Positions 18,246 through 25,062 of a DNA stretch of 64,000 nt are shown in pieces. The notes below the pieces were generated by a model, which saw only the letters and a list, made by a program, of their open reading frames with translations, searched no databases and was not told the origin of the DNA. Source of the DNA: Nisaea denitrificans DSM 18348 (GTDB taxonomy: Bacteria > Pseudomonadota > Alphaproteobacteria > Thalassobaculales > Thalassobaculaceae); assembly GCF_000426505.1 (NCBI RefSeq), contig NZ_AUFM01000022.1, forward strand, positions 62,001 through 126,000. Direction: 5' to 3'. Positions within the stretch are counted from its first letter, which is position 1. The number at the start of each line of letters is the position of its first letter. The translations under genes were made by a program, and so were the position numbers.

Positions 18246-18401
18246 GTTCTCCTCATGGGGCTTGGTTTGGCGATGACCGGCATACAAGCAGCGCAGGCCG
18301 GCATAGGTATTGCCAACACTGCGGCCGGCATGGTTGCCACCGCGATTGACCCTACGCGACCGCAAGGAGAGGTGATCGGAGATCTTTTCAAGAAGTGGTG
18401 A
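17994..18401 (+). CDS. Precursor peptide 5 (type A, hydrophobic core)
   Basis: 135 residues; ATG 17994 follows ACAGGAG. The 84-residue leader closely matches that of peptide 3 and ends GDLSDEDLENVSGG. The 51-residue core begins with a hydrophobic stretch (VLLMGLGLAMTGIQAAQAGI) with small-residue spacing, likely membrane-active, then TAIDPTRPQGEV and the tail DLFKKW. It has no cysteines. With peptide 6 it forms a second A-B pair. Confidence 0.85.
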   Translation: MSMQTMTEFLEKAQADEKLGEQLVTIIHENEPEEIFPKVVTLANDNGFTVTVDDVKEVQRQFEKAGDSADGDLSDEDLENVSGGVLLMGLGLAMTGIQAAQAGIGIANTAAGMVATAIDPTRPQGEVIGDLFKKW

Positions 18402-18411
18402 TTTGCACTTT

Positions 18412-18453
18412 GGCCGCAGGTGTTCGTGCGCCTGCGGCCGTCTTGTTTTCTTT
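18412..18453 (+). terminator. Attenuator or terminator between peptides 5 and 6
   Basis: 9-bp stem GGCCGCAGG / CCTGCGGCC with a 10-nt loop, followed by GTCTTGTTTTCTTT. It is a good intrinsic-terminator shape lying before the peptide 6 ribosome-binding site, so peptide 6 and the flavoprotein gene may be expressed at a lower level. Confidence 0.6.
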
Positions 18454-18474
18454 ATCCCGAATGGAGAACTCGCA

Positions 18475-18816
18475 ATGACCGAGCAATTAATGTCCCGAAT
18501 GCTCGAAAAAGCCTCGAATGACGAGAGCTTTACCAAGGGGCTGGTGGATGCCGTCAGCGATAAGCAGGGTGATCTCGTGATTGCGGCGGTGGCCGAATAT
18601 TGCAGTGTAAACGGTTTCGCCGTCACGACGAGGGATGTCGCCGATATGCAAAGGCAGTTTGGCTCTTCTACAGACAATTCCGATGGTGATCTGGAGAATG
18701 TCTCTGGCGGATTTAGCTTCTCTGGCTTCAACAGAGGTGTCGCACAAACCACATCCCTAAGCTCCCATCAGATGTCGCATGGGCATCTCGGTGGCGCTTT
18801 TGTGAAGCAGTGGTAG
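18475..18816 (+). CDS. Precursor peptide 6 (type B, short Ser/His-rich core)
   Basis: 113 residues. The leader aligns with that of peptide 4 (MTEQLMSRMLEKASNDESF at its start) but lacks five residues in the acidic helix, giving DGDLENVSGG at residue 79. The core is 34 residues, much shorter than its paralogue, with many Ser, Phe, Gln and His residues (FSFSGFNRGV..., HQMSHGHLGG) and the tail AFVKQW. The different core on a related leader suggests a diversifying precursor family. The next gene's GTG overlaps its last codons. Confidence 0.8.
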   Translation: MTEQLMSRMLEKASNDESFTKGLVDAVSDKQGDLVIAAVAEYCSVNGFAVTTRDVADMQRQFGSSTDNSDGDLENVSGGFSFSGFNRGVAQTTSLSSHQMSHGHLGGAFVKQW

Positions 18817-20318
18817 CCGGGACGTGCCGTTCGGCCGGTGAGCCGGTCTGGTCCGATATTGTCGGGCCGGAGAATGTCATCCTCGATGCGGACCAGCGCG
18901 ATGCCTGGGGGTGCCGCACTTTCGGGGCGGACATGGCGGTCTCGGCTATCCTTCGGCCCGGATCCCGGCACGAAATATCAGCCATCCTGCGTGCCGCGAC
19001 TGAGCACCGCCTCCCTGTTCATCCGGTGAGCCGGGGCGCGAACTGGGGCATGGGATCGAGGGCGCCGTTCGAGAATGGCTCGGTCATTCTCGATCTGTCG
19101 GGTCTAGTCGAAATCTCGGGTTACGACCCCGTGCAAGGGCTGGTTAGGGTCGAGCCCGGTGTGACTTTCGGGATGCTGGCGGCCTATCTTGCCGAGCGTG
19201 AGTCCCGTTACTTCGTCCCGGAAATAGGCGGCTCGCCCGAGGCGAGTGTATTGGCCAACGCGCTTGACCGTGGGGACGGGTCGATCGGGGACCGCTGGGC
19301 GTCTCTCGGCGATCTTGAGGTCGTGCTCGCGGACGGCCGGACTCTTGAGACCGGATATTCCGCCACGGAAGCCTATCGCCTGACAGGGCTGCATTCCGGA
19401 GCGGCTGGCCCGATCATCGAGGGGCTGTTCAGCCAGTCCAATCTCGGTGTCGTGGTGGCGGCCTGGATCCGGCTCGAGCCGATGCCAGGGAATCTCGCGA
19501 TTTTCACGTCCCGTATCGATAGTCTCAAGGGGCTTCCGGAGCTGATCTCGACCTGGCGGGAAGCACAACGGTCCGGTGCGGTCCAGGGGCGCTCGGTCAC
19601 GCTCTGGAACGGTGTGAAATATCTCGCCCGGGAGAACCCGCGCTCATTTTATTTCGAAGACGAGGTGCGTCTGGCCGAGACCGAAACCTGGCATCTCTCG
19701 GGGTATCTGCAGGCGGAAGACAGCACGATCCTGGGACTGCGTGGCGACCGTGTCATACAGTCTTTCAATGCGGCCGGCGCGGAAACCTCCGGTATGATCG
19801 TGCGGACAGACGCTGTCTGGCAGGACGGGTGCGAGGGGCTGCTTGGAAAACCCAGCCCGCGTAATCTGCGGACCGTTTACTGGTCGAGCGACAGCATTCC
19901 CGGCTTCGAGGATATGGATCCGGACGCGGACAGGTGCGGGCTGCTCTGGCTCTGCCTTGCTTTTCCTTTCGATGGCGAGGTTTTGGCTGATTTCGTCCGG
20001 TGCGCGGCGGAGGTTCTGCGTCCCTACGGGATAGATCTCAATATAGGCGTCGAGGCCACCAGCTTCCGGTGCCTGTTGTCCTATATCAGCCTGTCCTACC
20101 GGCGCGCCGGACCGGAGAGCGATGCGGCGGCGCTTGATGCTTATCGCGCCCTTCTCGCCGAAGCCGAGCGCATGGGGCTGGCGCCGTACCGGCTGGCGAA
20201 CGGTCTTGCAAAGACCACGGCAACCGAGCCGTCCTCGCTGCAAACTTACCTGGAAGAAATCCGCGCCGTCGGCGATCCGAACGGGATATTGTCGAAGGGC
20301 CGCGCTGATATCGGCTGA
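18810..20318 (+). CDS. VAO-type FAD-linked oxidase
   Basis: About 502 residues with the PCMH-type FAD-binding fold. An N-terminal FAD domain (SAILRPGSRHEISAILRAAT, SRGANWGMGS, LVRVEPGVTFGMLAAYL, GGSPEASVLANALDRG, LFSQSNLGVVV) is followed by a vanillyl-alcohol-oxidase/4-cresol-dehydrogenase-type cap, and it ends DPNGILSKGRADIG as family members do. These enzymes oxidise phenolic or alcohol substrates. The GTG start overlaps the peptide 6 stop, so it is coupled to the precursor operon. This makes it the only candidate tailoring enzyme in the cluster, for example acting on the conserved terminal Trp, or else an unrelated metabolic gene. The start is uncertain; no good ribosome-binding site is visible. 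Confidence 0.8.
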   Translation: MVAGTCRSAGEPVWSDIVGPENVILDADQRDAWGCRTFGADMAVSAILRPGSRHEISAILRAATEHRLPVHPVSRGANWGMGSRAPFENGSVILDLSGLVEISGYDPVQGLVRVEPGVTFGMLAAYLAERESRYFVPEIGGSPEASVLANALDRGDGSIGDRWASLGDLEVVLADGRTLETGYSATEAYRLTGLHSGAAGPIIEGLFSQSNLGVVVAAWIRLEPMPGNLAIFTSRIDSLKGLPELISTWREAQRSGAVQGRSVTLWNGVKYLARENPRSFYFEDEVRLAETETWHLSGYLQAEDSTILGLRGDRVIQSFNAAGAETSGMIVRTDAVWQDGCEGLLGKPSPRNLRTVYWSSDSIPGFEDMDPDADRCGLLWLCLAFPFDGEVLADFVRCAAEVLRPYGIDLNIGVEATSFRCLLSYISLSYRRAGPESDAAALDAYRALLAEAERMGLAPYRLANGLAKTTATEPSSLQTYLEEIRAVGDPNGILSKGRADIG

Positions 20319-20342
20319 GCGGCTGGGGCGCCGTTGCCCCGT

Positions 20343-21830
20343 CTAGTCGCGGAAATACCCTGGATCGCTGGTCTCGGTGCCGAGCCATCGGGTCCGTACT
20401 TCGCGATAATGCTGGTCATAGTCGTAATAATCGACTGGCAGTTCGAGGTCCTGAGCCGTTAGCCGCCCAATTGCGGATAGCAGACTGTAGCTTGAAACCA
20501 GGACGTCATATCTGGCGCGGACCAGGCGGACCCGGGCATCGAGCAGGGCCTGCTCGGCGTCGAGAACGTCGATCACGGTGCGTGCACCGACCGTGGCTTC
20601 GCTTTGCACCCCTTCCAGAGCGATGGCGGCGGCGTCGATCTGTGCCTGCAACGCGTCGATTTGAGAGTAGCTGCCCTGCAAGGCCTCATAGGCATTGGCG
20701 GCGCCTTCACTCGCAACCCGCTCCTGATCGATGGCGCTAAAGCGCAGGCGACGGAGATTTTCCTGTGCCTCACGTGCTTTCGAATAGGTAATGCCTGACT
20801 GGTAGAGCGGAACCGTAAGCCGGACGCTCACCGCAGCGTTCCAGCTTTCGTTTTCGTTGATGCTGGAATCTTCGGAATGATTGAGGCTGGTGACCAGATT
20901 TACCGTGGGCAGGAGATCGGCCTTGGCTGCTTCCAGCTGGCGCGCGGCGGCCGCTTCGGAGAATTTGGCGCCAAGCAGTGAGAAACTGCCGCCTACCGCG
21001 ATTTTGATGGCTTCATCTCTGGTCTCGGGCAAACCCGAAGGCAGATCCGGAACGGTGAGTTCCTCCGGAGATTGTCCGATCACCCGGGCGAAGCTGACGC
21101 GTGCCTGTGCCAGTGAGGCTTCTGCACTGGCCACATCCGCTTCCGCCGAGGCAACACTGGCTTGTGCCTGGGCAACGTCTGTGCGGGTCAGATCCTCAAC
21201 CTCGAACCGGGCCCTGGTGGCTTCCAGTTGCTGGCGAAGCCTTGAAAGGTTGTTTCGCTGCAGGTCCAGAGTCGCGCCTTCGCGTATGACCGTCAGGTAG
21301 GCGGTGGCAGTGGAGACGAACGTATTCTGCTCCGTCTGGAAAAGCTGAGCTCGCTGGGATTCTATGGTGGCGTCCGCGGCATCGACCCGGGCTTCGACCC
21401 TTCCGAAGGTATAAAGCGGCTGAGTTGCCTCTAGAGAGAGTGTGCGGTTGTTGTAATTGTCGTCGTTAACGGTGCGGCCACGACTTGACTGTTTGACGTC
21501 TGTGTATCCGGCTGTCCCGTTGAAGGATACCTGTGGCCGCCAGCCGCCGCGTGCCTGGGGTGCCAATTCGTTCGTCTGACGCAACAGGGCCCGTGCGGAG
21601 ATCAGGCCAGGATTGGTTTTGTAAGCCAGAGCAAACGCTTCCTCCAGAGTCTGCGCCGACCCGTGCCCCGGGAGCAGCGCCATCGATAGCAGGATGCCAA
21701 TATGTGCGCCGCGCAGTATCGGGATTGAAAGAATATGCTTTCCGGTGCTGGCAAGGCAGAGTCGCAGATGCGGAACCAGTCGGCGGACGCCTGAGGCGTA
21801 CAGGTTTTCTGTATTAAAGAGAGTTCCCAT
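20343..21830 (-). CDS. tolC: TolC-family outer-membrane channel
   Basis: 495 residues with an N-terminal signal region (hydrophobic HIGILLSMALLPGHGSAQ, cleaved about residue 60) and two OEP repeats, each with long helices (LEEAFALAYKTNPGLISARA, IESQRAQLFQTEQNTFVSTA, and in the second half AREAQENLRRLRFSAIDQER). It forms the outer-membrane exit duct for type I-like secretion. It is convergent with the flavoprotein gene 25 bp away, so it is not in the same transcript. Its location nevertheless completes an ABC-HlyD-TolC route for the precursor peptides. A chromosomal TolC presumably exists elsewhere, so this copy may be dedicated. Confidence 0.9.
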   Translation of the reverse strand: MGTLFNTENLYASGVRRLVPHLRLCLASTGKHILSIPILRGAHIGILLSMALLPGHGSAQTLEEAFALAYKTNPGLISARALLRQTNELAPQARGGWRPQVSFNGTAGYTDVKQSSRGRTVNDDNYNNRTLSLEATQPLYTFGRVEARVDAADATIESQRAQLFQTEQNTFVSTATAYLTVIREGATLDLQRNNLSRLRQQLEATRARFEVEDLTRTDVAQAQASVASAEADVASAEASLAQARVSFARVIGQSPEELTVPDLPSGLPETRDEAIKIAVGGSFSLLGAKFSEAAAARQLEAAKADLLPTVNLVTSLNHSEDSSINENESWNAAVSVRLTVPLYQSGITYSKAREAQENLRRLRFSAIDQERVASEGAANAYEALQGSYSQIDALQAQIDAAAIALEGVQSEATVGARTVIDVLDAEQALLDARVRLVRARYDVLVSSYSLLSAIGRLTAQDLELPVDYYDYDQHYREVRTRWLGTETSDPGYFRD

Positions 21831-22096
21831 GATTAAGCAGTGTCGGAAAACCGCAGTGTAAACAACCAGGCTACGGCGTTCTCGTTACTGTTTTGAATAA
21901 AGTGCAAAGAATTGGAGACGCTGGGTACGTTGACCCGTCACCGGGCAGCTCCCTGGTCTGTCAACATTGGGATGATCCGCGTATGTCCGAATCTCCTCCG
22001 CTTTGTCTAAGCGGCCTTCTTTCAGGTGACTGACGCTACCCGAGAATTCGGAAAATACGGGGCGCAGGCCAGTGTCCGCACTTCAGTGGGGAGCCT

Positions 22097-22357
22097 TTAA
22101 TCGTCAATTGCAAAAAAGTGCACCTCATGACCTGTTGCTTTTGCAAACCGCCGATCAAGTTCGAGGCTCGGTTTGAAACTTAAACAGGTCCGCAATCGTT
22201 TTACGACGGACTGACTGGACCTCATCCTCTCCTCAACCTGCTTCCGACTTAATCCGGCTATCTGCCGCGGCTGAATAAGAGCGATAATCAAATCACTCGC
22301 GGACTTCAGCTTTTCGTTCTCTGCTTTAAATGTCGGGCATTCTCTAAAATCAATCAT
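22097..22357 (-). CDS. Small XRE-type helix-turn-helix protein
   Basis: 86 residues. Residues about 35-80 (AGLSRKQVEERMRSSQSVVK, then PSLELDRRFAKATGHEVHF) match the XRE/HipB-like fold, with SSQSVV as recognition helix and the C-terminal ATGHEVHF strand common in HigA-type antitoxins. No RelE/HigB or HipA toxin is next to it. It is preceded 7 bp upstream by another small gene on the same strand. Possibly an orphan antitoxin or island regulator. Confidence 0.6.
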   Translation of the reverse strand: MIDFRECPTFKAENEKLKSASDLIIALIQPRQIAGLSRKQVEERMRSSQSVVKRLRTCLSFKPSLELDRRFAKATGHEVHFFAIDD

Positions 22358-22364
22358 CTACTAT

Positions 22365-22607
22365 CTATCTTTCTAGGATCGCATTTGGCGTGGACAAGCC
22401 AATAATTTCGGTATCCACGTCGCCTGGCAGCGTGCCGGAATCGTCCCAAATTCGAACGTCCGCTTCGGGTCGCGGTCGGCCACATAAGGCCATCCGGCTC
22501 TGAAGGGTCACAACCGGACAACGATGCAAGAAGGCCGCACCGATTAGTCGGCTGGAGAGGGCACTCCTTTGCGCCTCCACCTGCTTCCAGTATGCTTCCG
22601 GACGCAA
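22365..22607 (-). CDS. Hypothetical small protein
   Basis: 80 residues (starting MRPEAYWKQVEAQRSALSSR) with no recognised domain. It may form a two-gene unit with the helix-turn-helix gene 7 bp downstream, in the order expected of a toxin-antitoxin pair, but the sequence does not look like a known toxin. It may also be a chance open frame. Confidence 0.3.
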   Translation of the reverse strand: MRPEAYWKQVEAQRSALSSRLIGAAFLHRCPVVTLQSRMALCGRPRPEADVRIWDDSGTLPGDVDTEIIGLSTPNAILER

Positions 22608-22615
22608 ATAAGGCC

Positions 22616-22637
22616 TTAGCGCGTTAGCGCGTTAGCG
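22616..22637. repeat. 8-bp tandem repeat
   Basis: TTAGCGCG occurs twice in tandem and is followed by TTAGCG. It lies between the small gene pair and the tRNA fragment; possibly part of an old recombination junction. Confidence 0.5.
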
Positions 22638-22656
22638 TCTGATGCCTAGATATTGT

Positions 22657-22705
22657 CGGTTGCGAGGGTAGGATATGAACCCACGACCTTTCGGTTATGA
22701 GCCTG
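22657..22705 (-). tRNA. Degenerate 3' half of initiator tRNA-fMet (att remnant, not functional)
   Basis: Read on the minus strand, the segment has CAGGCTCATAACC (anticodon arm, CAU), then AAGGTC, a T arm GTGGG-TTCATAT-CCTAC with five pairs, and CGCAACCG in place of CGCAACCA. The sequence is close to the 3' half of bacterial initiator tRNA. The 5' side does not continue as tRNA-fMet: no proper D arm or anticodon stem partner is present. Fragments of this type are left where an integrase recombines in a tRNA anticodon or T arm. The CCG end and incomplete 5' part argue against function. Confidence 0.55.
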
Positions 22706-22811
22706 AGTTTTGTTCAGCAGAAAACTTAGCCTTTTGACCCTCCCCCCTCGGAAATCATGTAATTTTCAGATCCAAGAGTTCTTCCTAGTTCTCACGTGTT
22801 CTGGGCGGCAC

Positions 22812-22946
22812 TGGCGCAAAAATGGCGCAAAGCGCCAATTCGGAGACATCGGATCCCTCGGGAGAGCGCCCCTTACGATGTCAACGCAACGTTGAGAACA
22901 AGAAATGGCGGATATCTGCGGAATATTGTGGGCGCAAATTGCGCCA
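22812..22946. repeat. Clustered TGGCGCAA palindromes near the tRNA fragment
   Basis: TGGCGCAAA occurs at 22812 and 22823, the latter inside the perfect palindrome TGGCGCAAAGCGCCA (22823-22837). A further palindrome GGCGCAAATTGCGCC lies at 22931-22945. Repeated half-sites within 140 bp of a tRNA fragment resemble integrase or excisionase arm sites. This 484-bp stretch (22608-23091) has no convincing gene. Confidence 0.45.
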
Positions 22947-23091
22947 AAATGCACCCAAGCATTTTTCCTAGTCTTCTAGATCGGGTGACAAGAGGTCAGC
23001 CCCGTGACTTGAGACCAACGAGAAACGTCAGGACCAGATTGCGCGCCACGAGTTCAGAGCCCCCACCATCATCCAGCAGCACCAAATTAGC

Positions 23092-24765
23092 TCAATTGAA
23101 ATCTTCGTCGACCGAATCAAGCAAGCCGGAGCTACGCAGTCCAGCGCTCGGATAGGATTGCTCGCGCATCAAGCGTAGCGAAAAATCCGGCTCCATGAGC
23201 TTCAGTTCCTGAAGCACTCCAAGCGCCATGTCACGTTGGCCAAGCTTGAGATAGAGCGCAACAAGGTAGCGAAGCGGTGCGCGATAGCCCGGGTGCAGAC
23301 GCCGAGCCAATTCCTGCAGGCGCAGTGCTTCATCATGCCGCCCGGCGAGCGCCGCCGTCACGCCGCACATGAAATCAATCGTATAGCGATATGGACCCGG
23401 CCCCGCTACTTCGCGGGCCCGGTTAGCTAATATGTACCCGTTCTCGAAATCGCCGAGATAGGATTTGGCACGTCCCAGATAGACAAGGCCAAGCGGATTA
23501 GACGGATTGTATTTCAGGCTCGCCTCGGCAAGCTCATGAGCAGCTTCGTATTCCCCAAGAACAAAACTGTGCACGTGGGATGCCAAAGCCAGGATCGTGG
23601 AATTGTGAGGTTCTGCCTGAAGGGCGTCTCGTATCATTGAGCGCACTTCGTCCGACTGCGCCGCCCGGTCTGTCCGATGCTCTCCTGCAAGAAACGTTCT
23701 AAGATAAGCCTTCCACGCAAGCGCGATCCCGCGCGGGCTGCGATCAAAGGCACTATCCAGAAGTTTGTCGGCCTTACCGAGCCCGTCCCGCTCGCCCTGG
23801 AACATAAGCTGAACCGCTTCGATGCCCAATATGGTTGCTTTGGCAGCATCATGATCAGAAAGCAGGAGTTTGATTTCGAATATGGCGATATCAACGGTCT
23901 GGTTGATGAGGCGCTGTAGGGTCGCGATGTTGAGGATGAATTCCCGGCGGCGCGGAACTTCCTGCGTGCCGGACCAGACCAGCGCGTTTTCGGCTGGATT
24001 CCAGAGCGAGACATGAACCACGTGGCTGTCTTCAAGCTGTGTCGTTTCGACCTGCAGCTCCAACCCCGGAGGCTCAGCCGGTGCACCGACGACCCGGGCA
24101 ACACCTTGCTCTTTGACTCCGAGCGCTATCGCTTCGGAAATGATGCGGGCATAGAAGCTCGGCTTCCCGCTTCCAGTCACCTCTGATGGCCGGATACAGA
24201 TCCACGGGCGCGCGGCTTTCGAAGAGATGGGGGTAGCCAACAGTGTCGGCGTCCGTTGTAGTTCCGTGGGGGGATGCGTGGCAATCGGCGCCTCTGCCAA
24301 ACTATCGAGCTCGGCCTCAAAATGCGTGCGCTGCTGGCGCAGCCAGTCCTGGAATTCGGGGTCCTGGATATGGAGATCCTCAAGCAGCTCGGGTCTTTCC
24401 GGCCCGTGCTCGGCAGCCAGTTTCGATAAGGGTTCCTGGTAGCGGTCGACCTGTATCCGTTCCGCATCAAGGGCGACGATCCCTGGCTCCGCCAACAGGC
24501 AATCCTTGTAGGGACCGAGATCCCTCCTAAGGTTAGAGAGTTCCTGGCGAAGACTGTCGGAACCTTGTTTCTGTTGGCGGTCGCTCCACAGCTTGTCCTG
24601 TAGCCACGATCTCGCGCGCTTACGCCCCGGCGGCAAGGCAAGCAAAGCAAACAGGCACTTTGCCCTTGAACCGCTTGGTGTCAAATCCTCACCGTCACTT
24701 CCAACGATCCGGAAGACCCCAACGACAGATACGTGGAGTCGTTCTATGCTCTGCCCCTCCGCCAC
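23092..24765 (-). CDS. Winged-helix (SARP/BTAD-like) regulator with TPR-type C-terminal domain
   Basis: 557 residues. The N-terminus (about 10-110) is an OmpR/SARP-like DNA-binding domain: LHVSVVGVFRIVGSDGEDLT, LFALLALPPGRKRARSWLQD, KLWSDRQQKQGSDSLRQELSNLRRDL. The middle (about 180-330) resembles the alpha/beta domain found between such DNA-binding domains and TPRs in alphaproteobacterial activators. The C-terminus holds tetratricopeptide-like helices (AHELAEASLKYNPSNPLGLV, YLGDFENGYILANRAREVAG). There is no transmembrane segment. It is divergent from the PAP2-S8-caspase gene run, 297 bp away, and is the likely regulator of that run. Confidence 0.75.
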   Translation of the reverse strand: MAEGQSIERLHVSVVGVFRIVGSDGEDLTPSGSRAKCLFALLALPPGRKRARSWLQDKLWSDRQQKQGSDSLRQELSNLRRDLGPYKDCLLAEPGIVALDAERIQVDRYQEPLSKLAAEHGPERPELLEDLHIQDPEFQDWLRQQRTHFEAELDSLAEAPIATHPPTELQRTPTLLATPISSKAARPWICIRPSEVTGSGKPSFYARIISEAIALGVKEQGVARVVGAPAEPPGLELQVETTQLEDSHVVHVSLWNPAENALVWSGTQEVPRRREFILNIATLQRLINQTVDIAIFEIKLLLSDHDAAKATILGIEAVQLMFQGERDGLGKADKLLDSAFDRSPRGIALAWKAYLRTFLAGEHRTDRAAQSDEVRSMIRDALQAEPHNSTILALASHVHSFVLGEYEAAHELAEASLKYNPSNPLGLVYLGRAKSYLGDFENGYILANRAREVAGPGPYRYTIDFMCGVTAALAGRHDEALRLQELARRLHPGYRAPLRYLVALYLKLGQRDMALGVLQELKLMEPDFSLRLMREQSYPSAGLRSSGLLDSVDEDFN

Positions 24766-24814
24766 CTTCTCGCCCTCTTTACGAGAGTTTCTGAAATTTT
24801 AAAAATAATTTAAC

Positions 24815-24865
24815 GAGAATCCTAACCTACATTTACCCTTTATGGATTCTCAACGTACATTTTTA
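24815..24865. promoter_or_regulatory. Inverted and direct repeats in the divergent promoter region
   Basis: A perfect 8-bp inverted repeat GAGAATCC (24815-24822) / GGATTCTC (24844-24851) overlaps a direct repeat, TAACCTACATTTA at 24823 and CAACGTACATTTT at 24851, 28 bp apart. The surrounding 300 bp (24766-25062) is AT-rich and gene-free. SARP-type activators bind direct repeats, so this is a candidate operator for the adjacent regulator. Confidence 0.4.
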
Positions 24866-25062
24866 TAGCTCTCTAGATAGCAAGCAAAGCACTGAACTTC
24901 TCCTCACGCGCAATTCGACCGTGAAAAGGGCGTGAAAGTTACAATACCGGCTTGCTGCACTAAAACCGGACCGCCATCGTTTCCCTTACAAGAACGGGCA
25001 GGTGTCTGAAGTAAACGCGATTGTTTTCTGAAGCCCCCGCCCACGCGCAAAGGGAGCAAAAG

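Noticed and set aside
8042-20318. Lanthipeptide, sactipeptide or thiopeptide cluster
   Set aside because: No LanB/LanC/LanM, radical SAM or YcaO genes; cores of peptides 3-5 lack cysteine. Only leaders and transporters resemble RiPP systems.
22657-22752. A functional class II tRNA (Ser-like anticodon GCU) on the minus strand
   Set aside because: The acceptor arms almost pair and a GCU-like loop can be drawn, but the D arm is absent, the 3' end is CCG and the 3' half matches initiator tRNA with CAU. A degenerate att fragment is the simpler reading.
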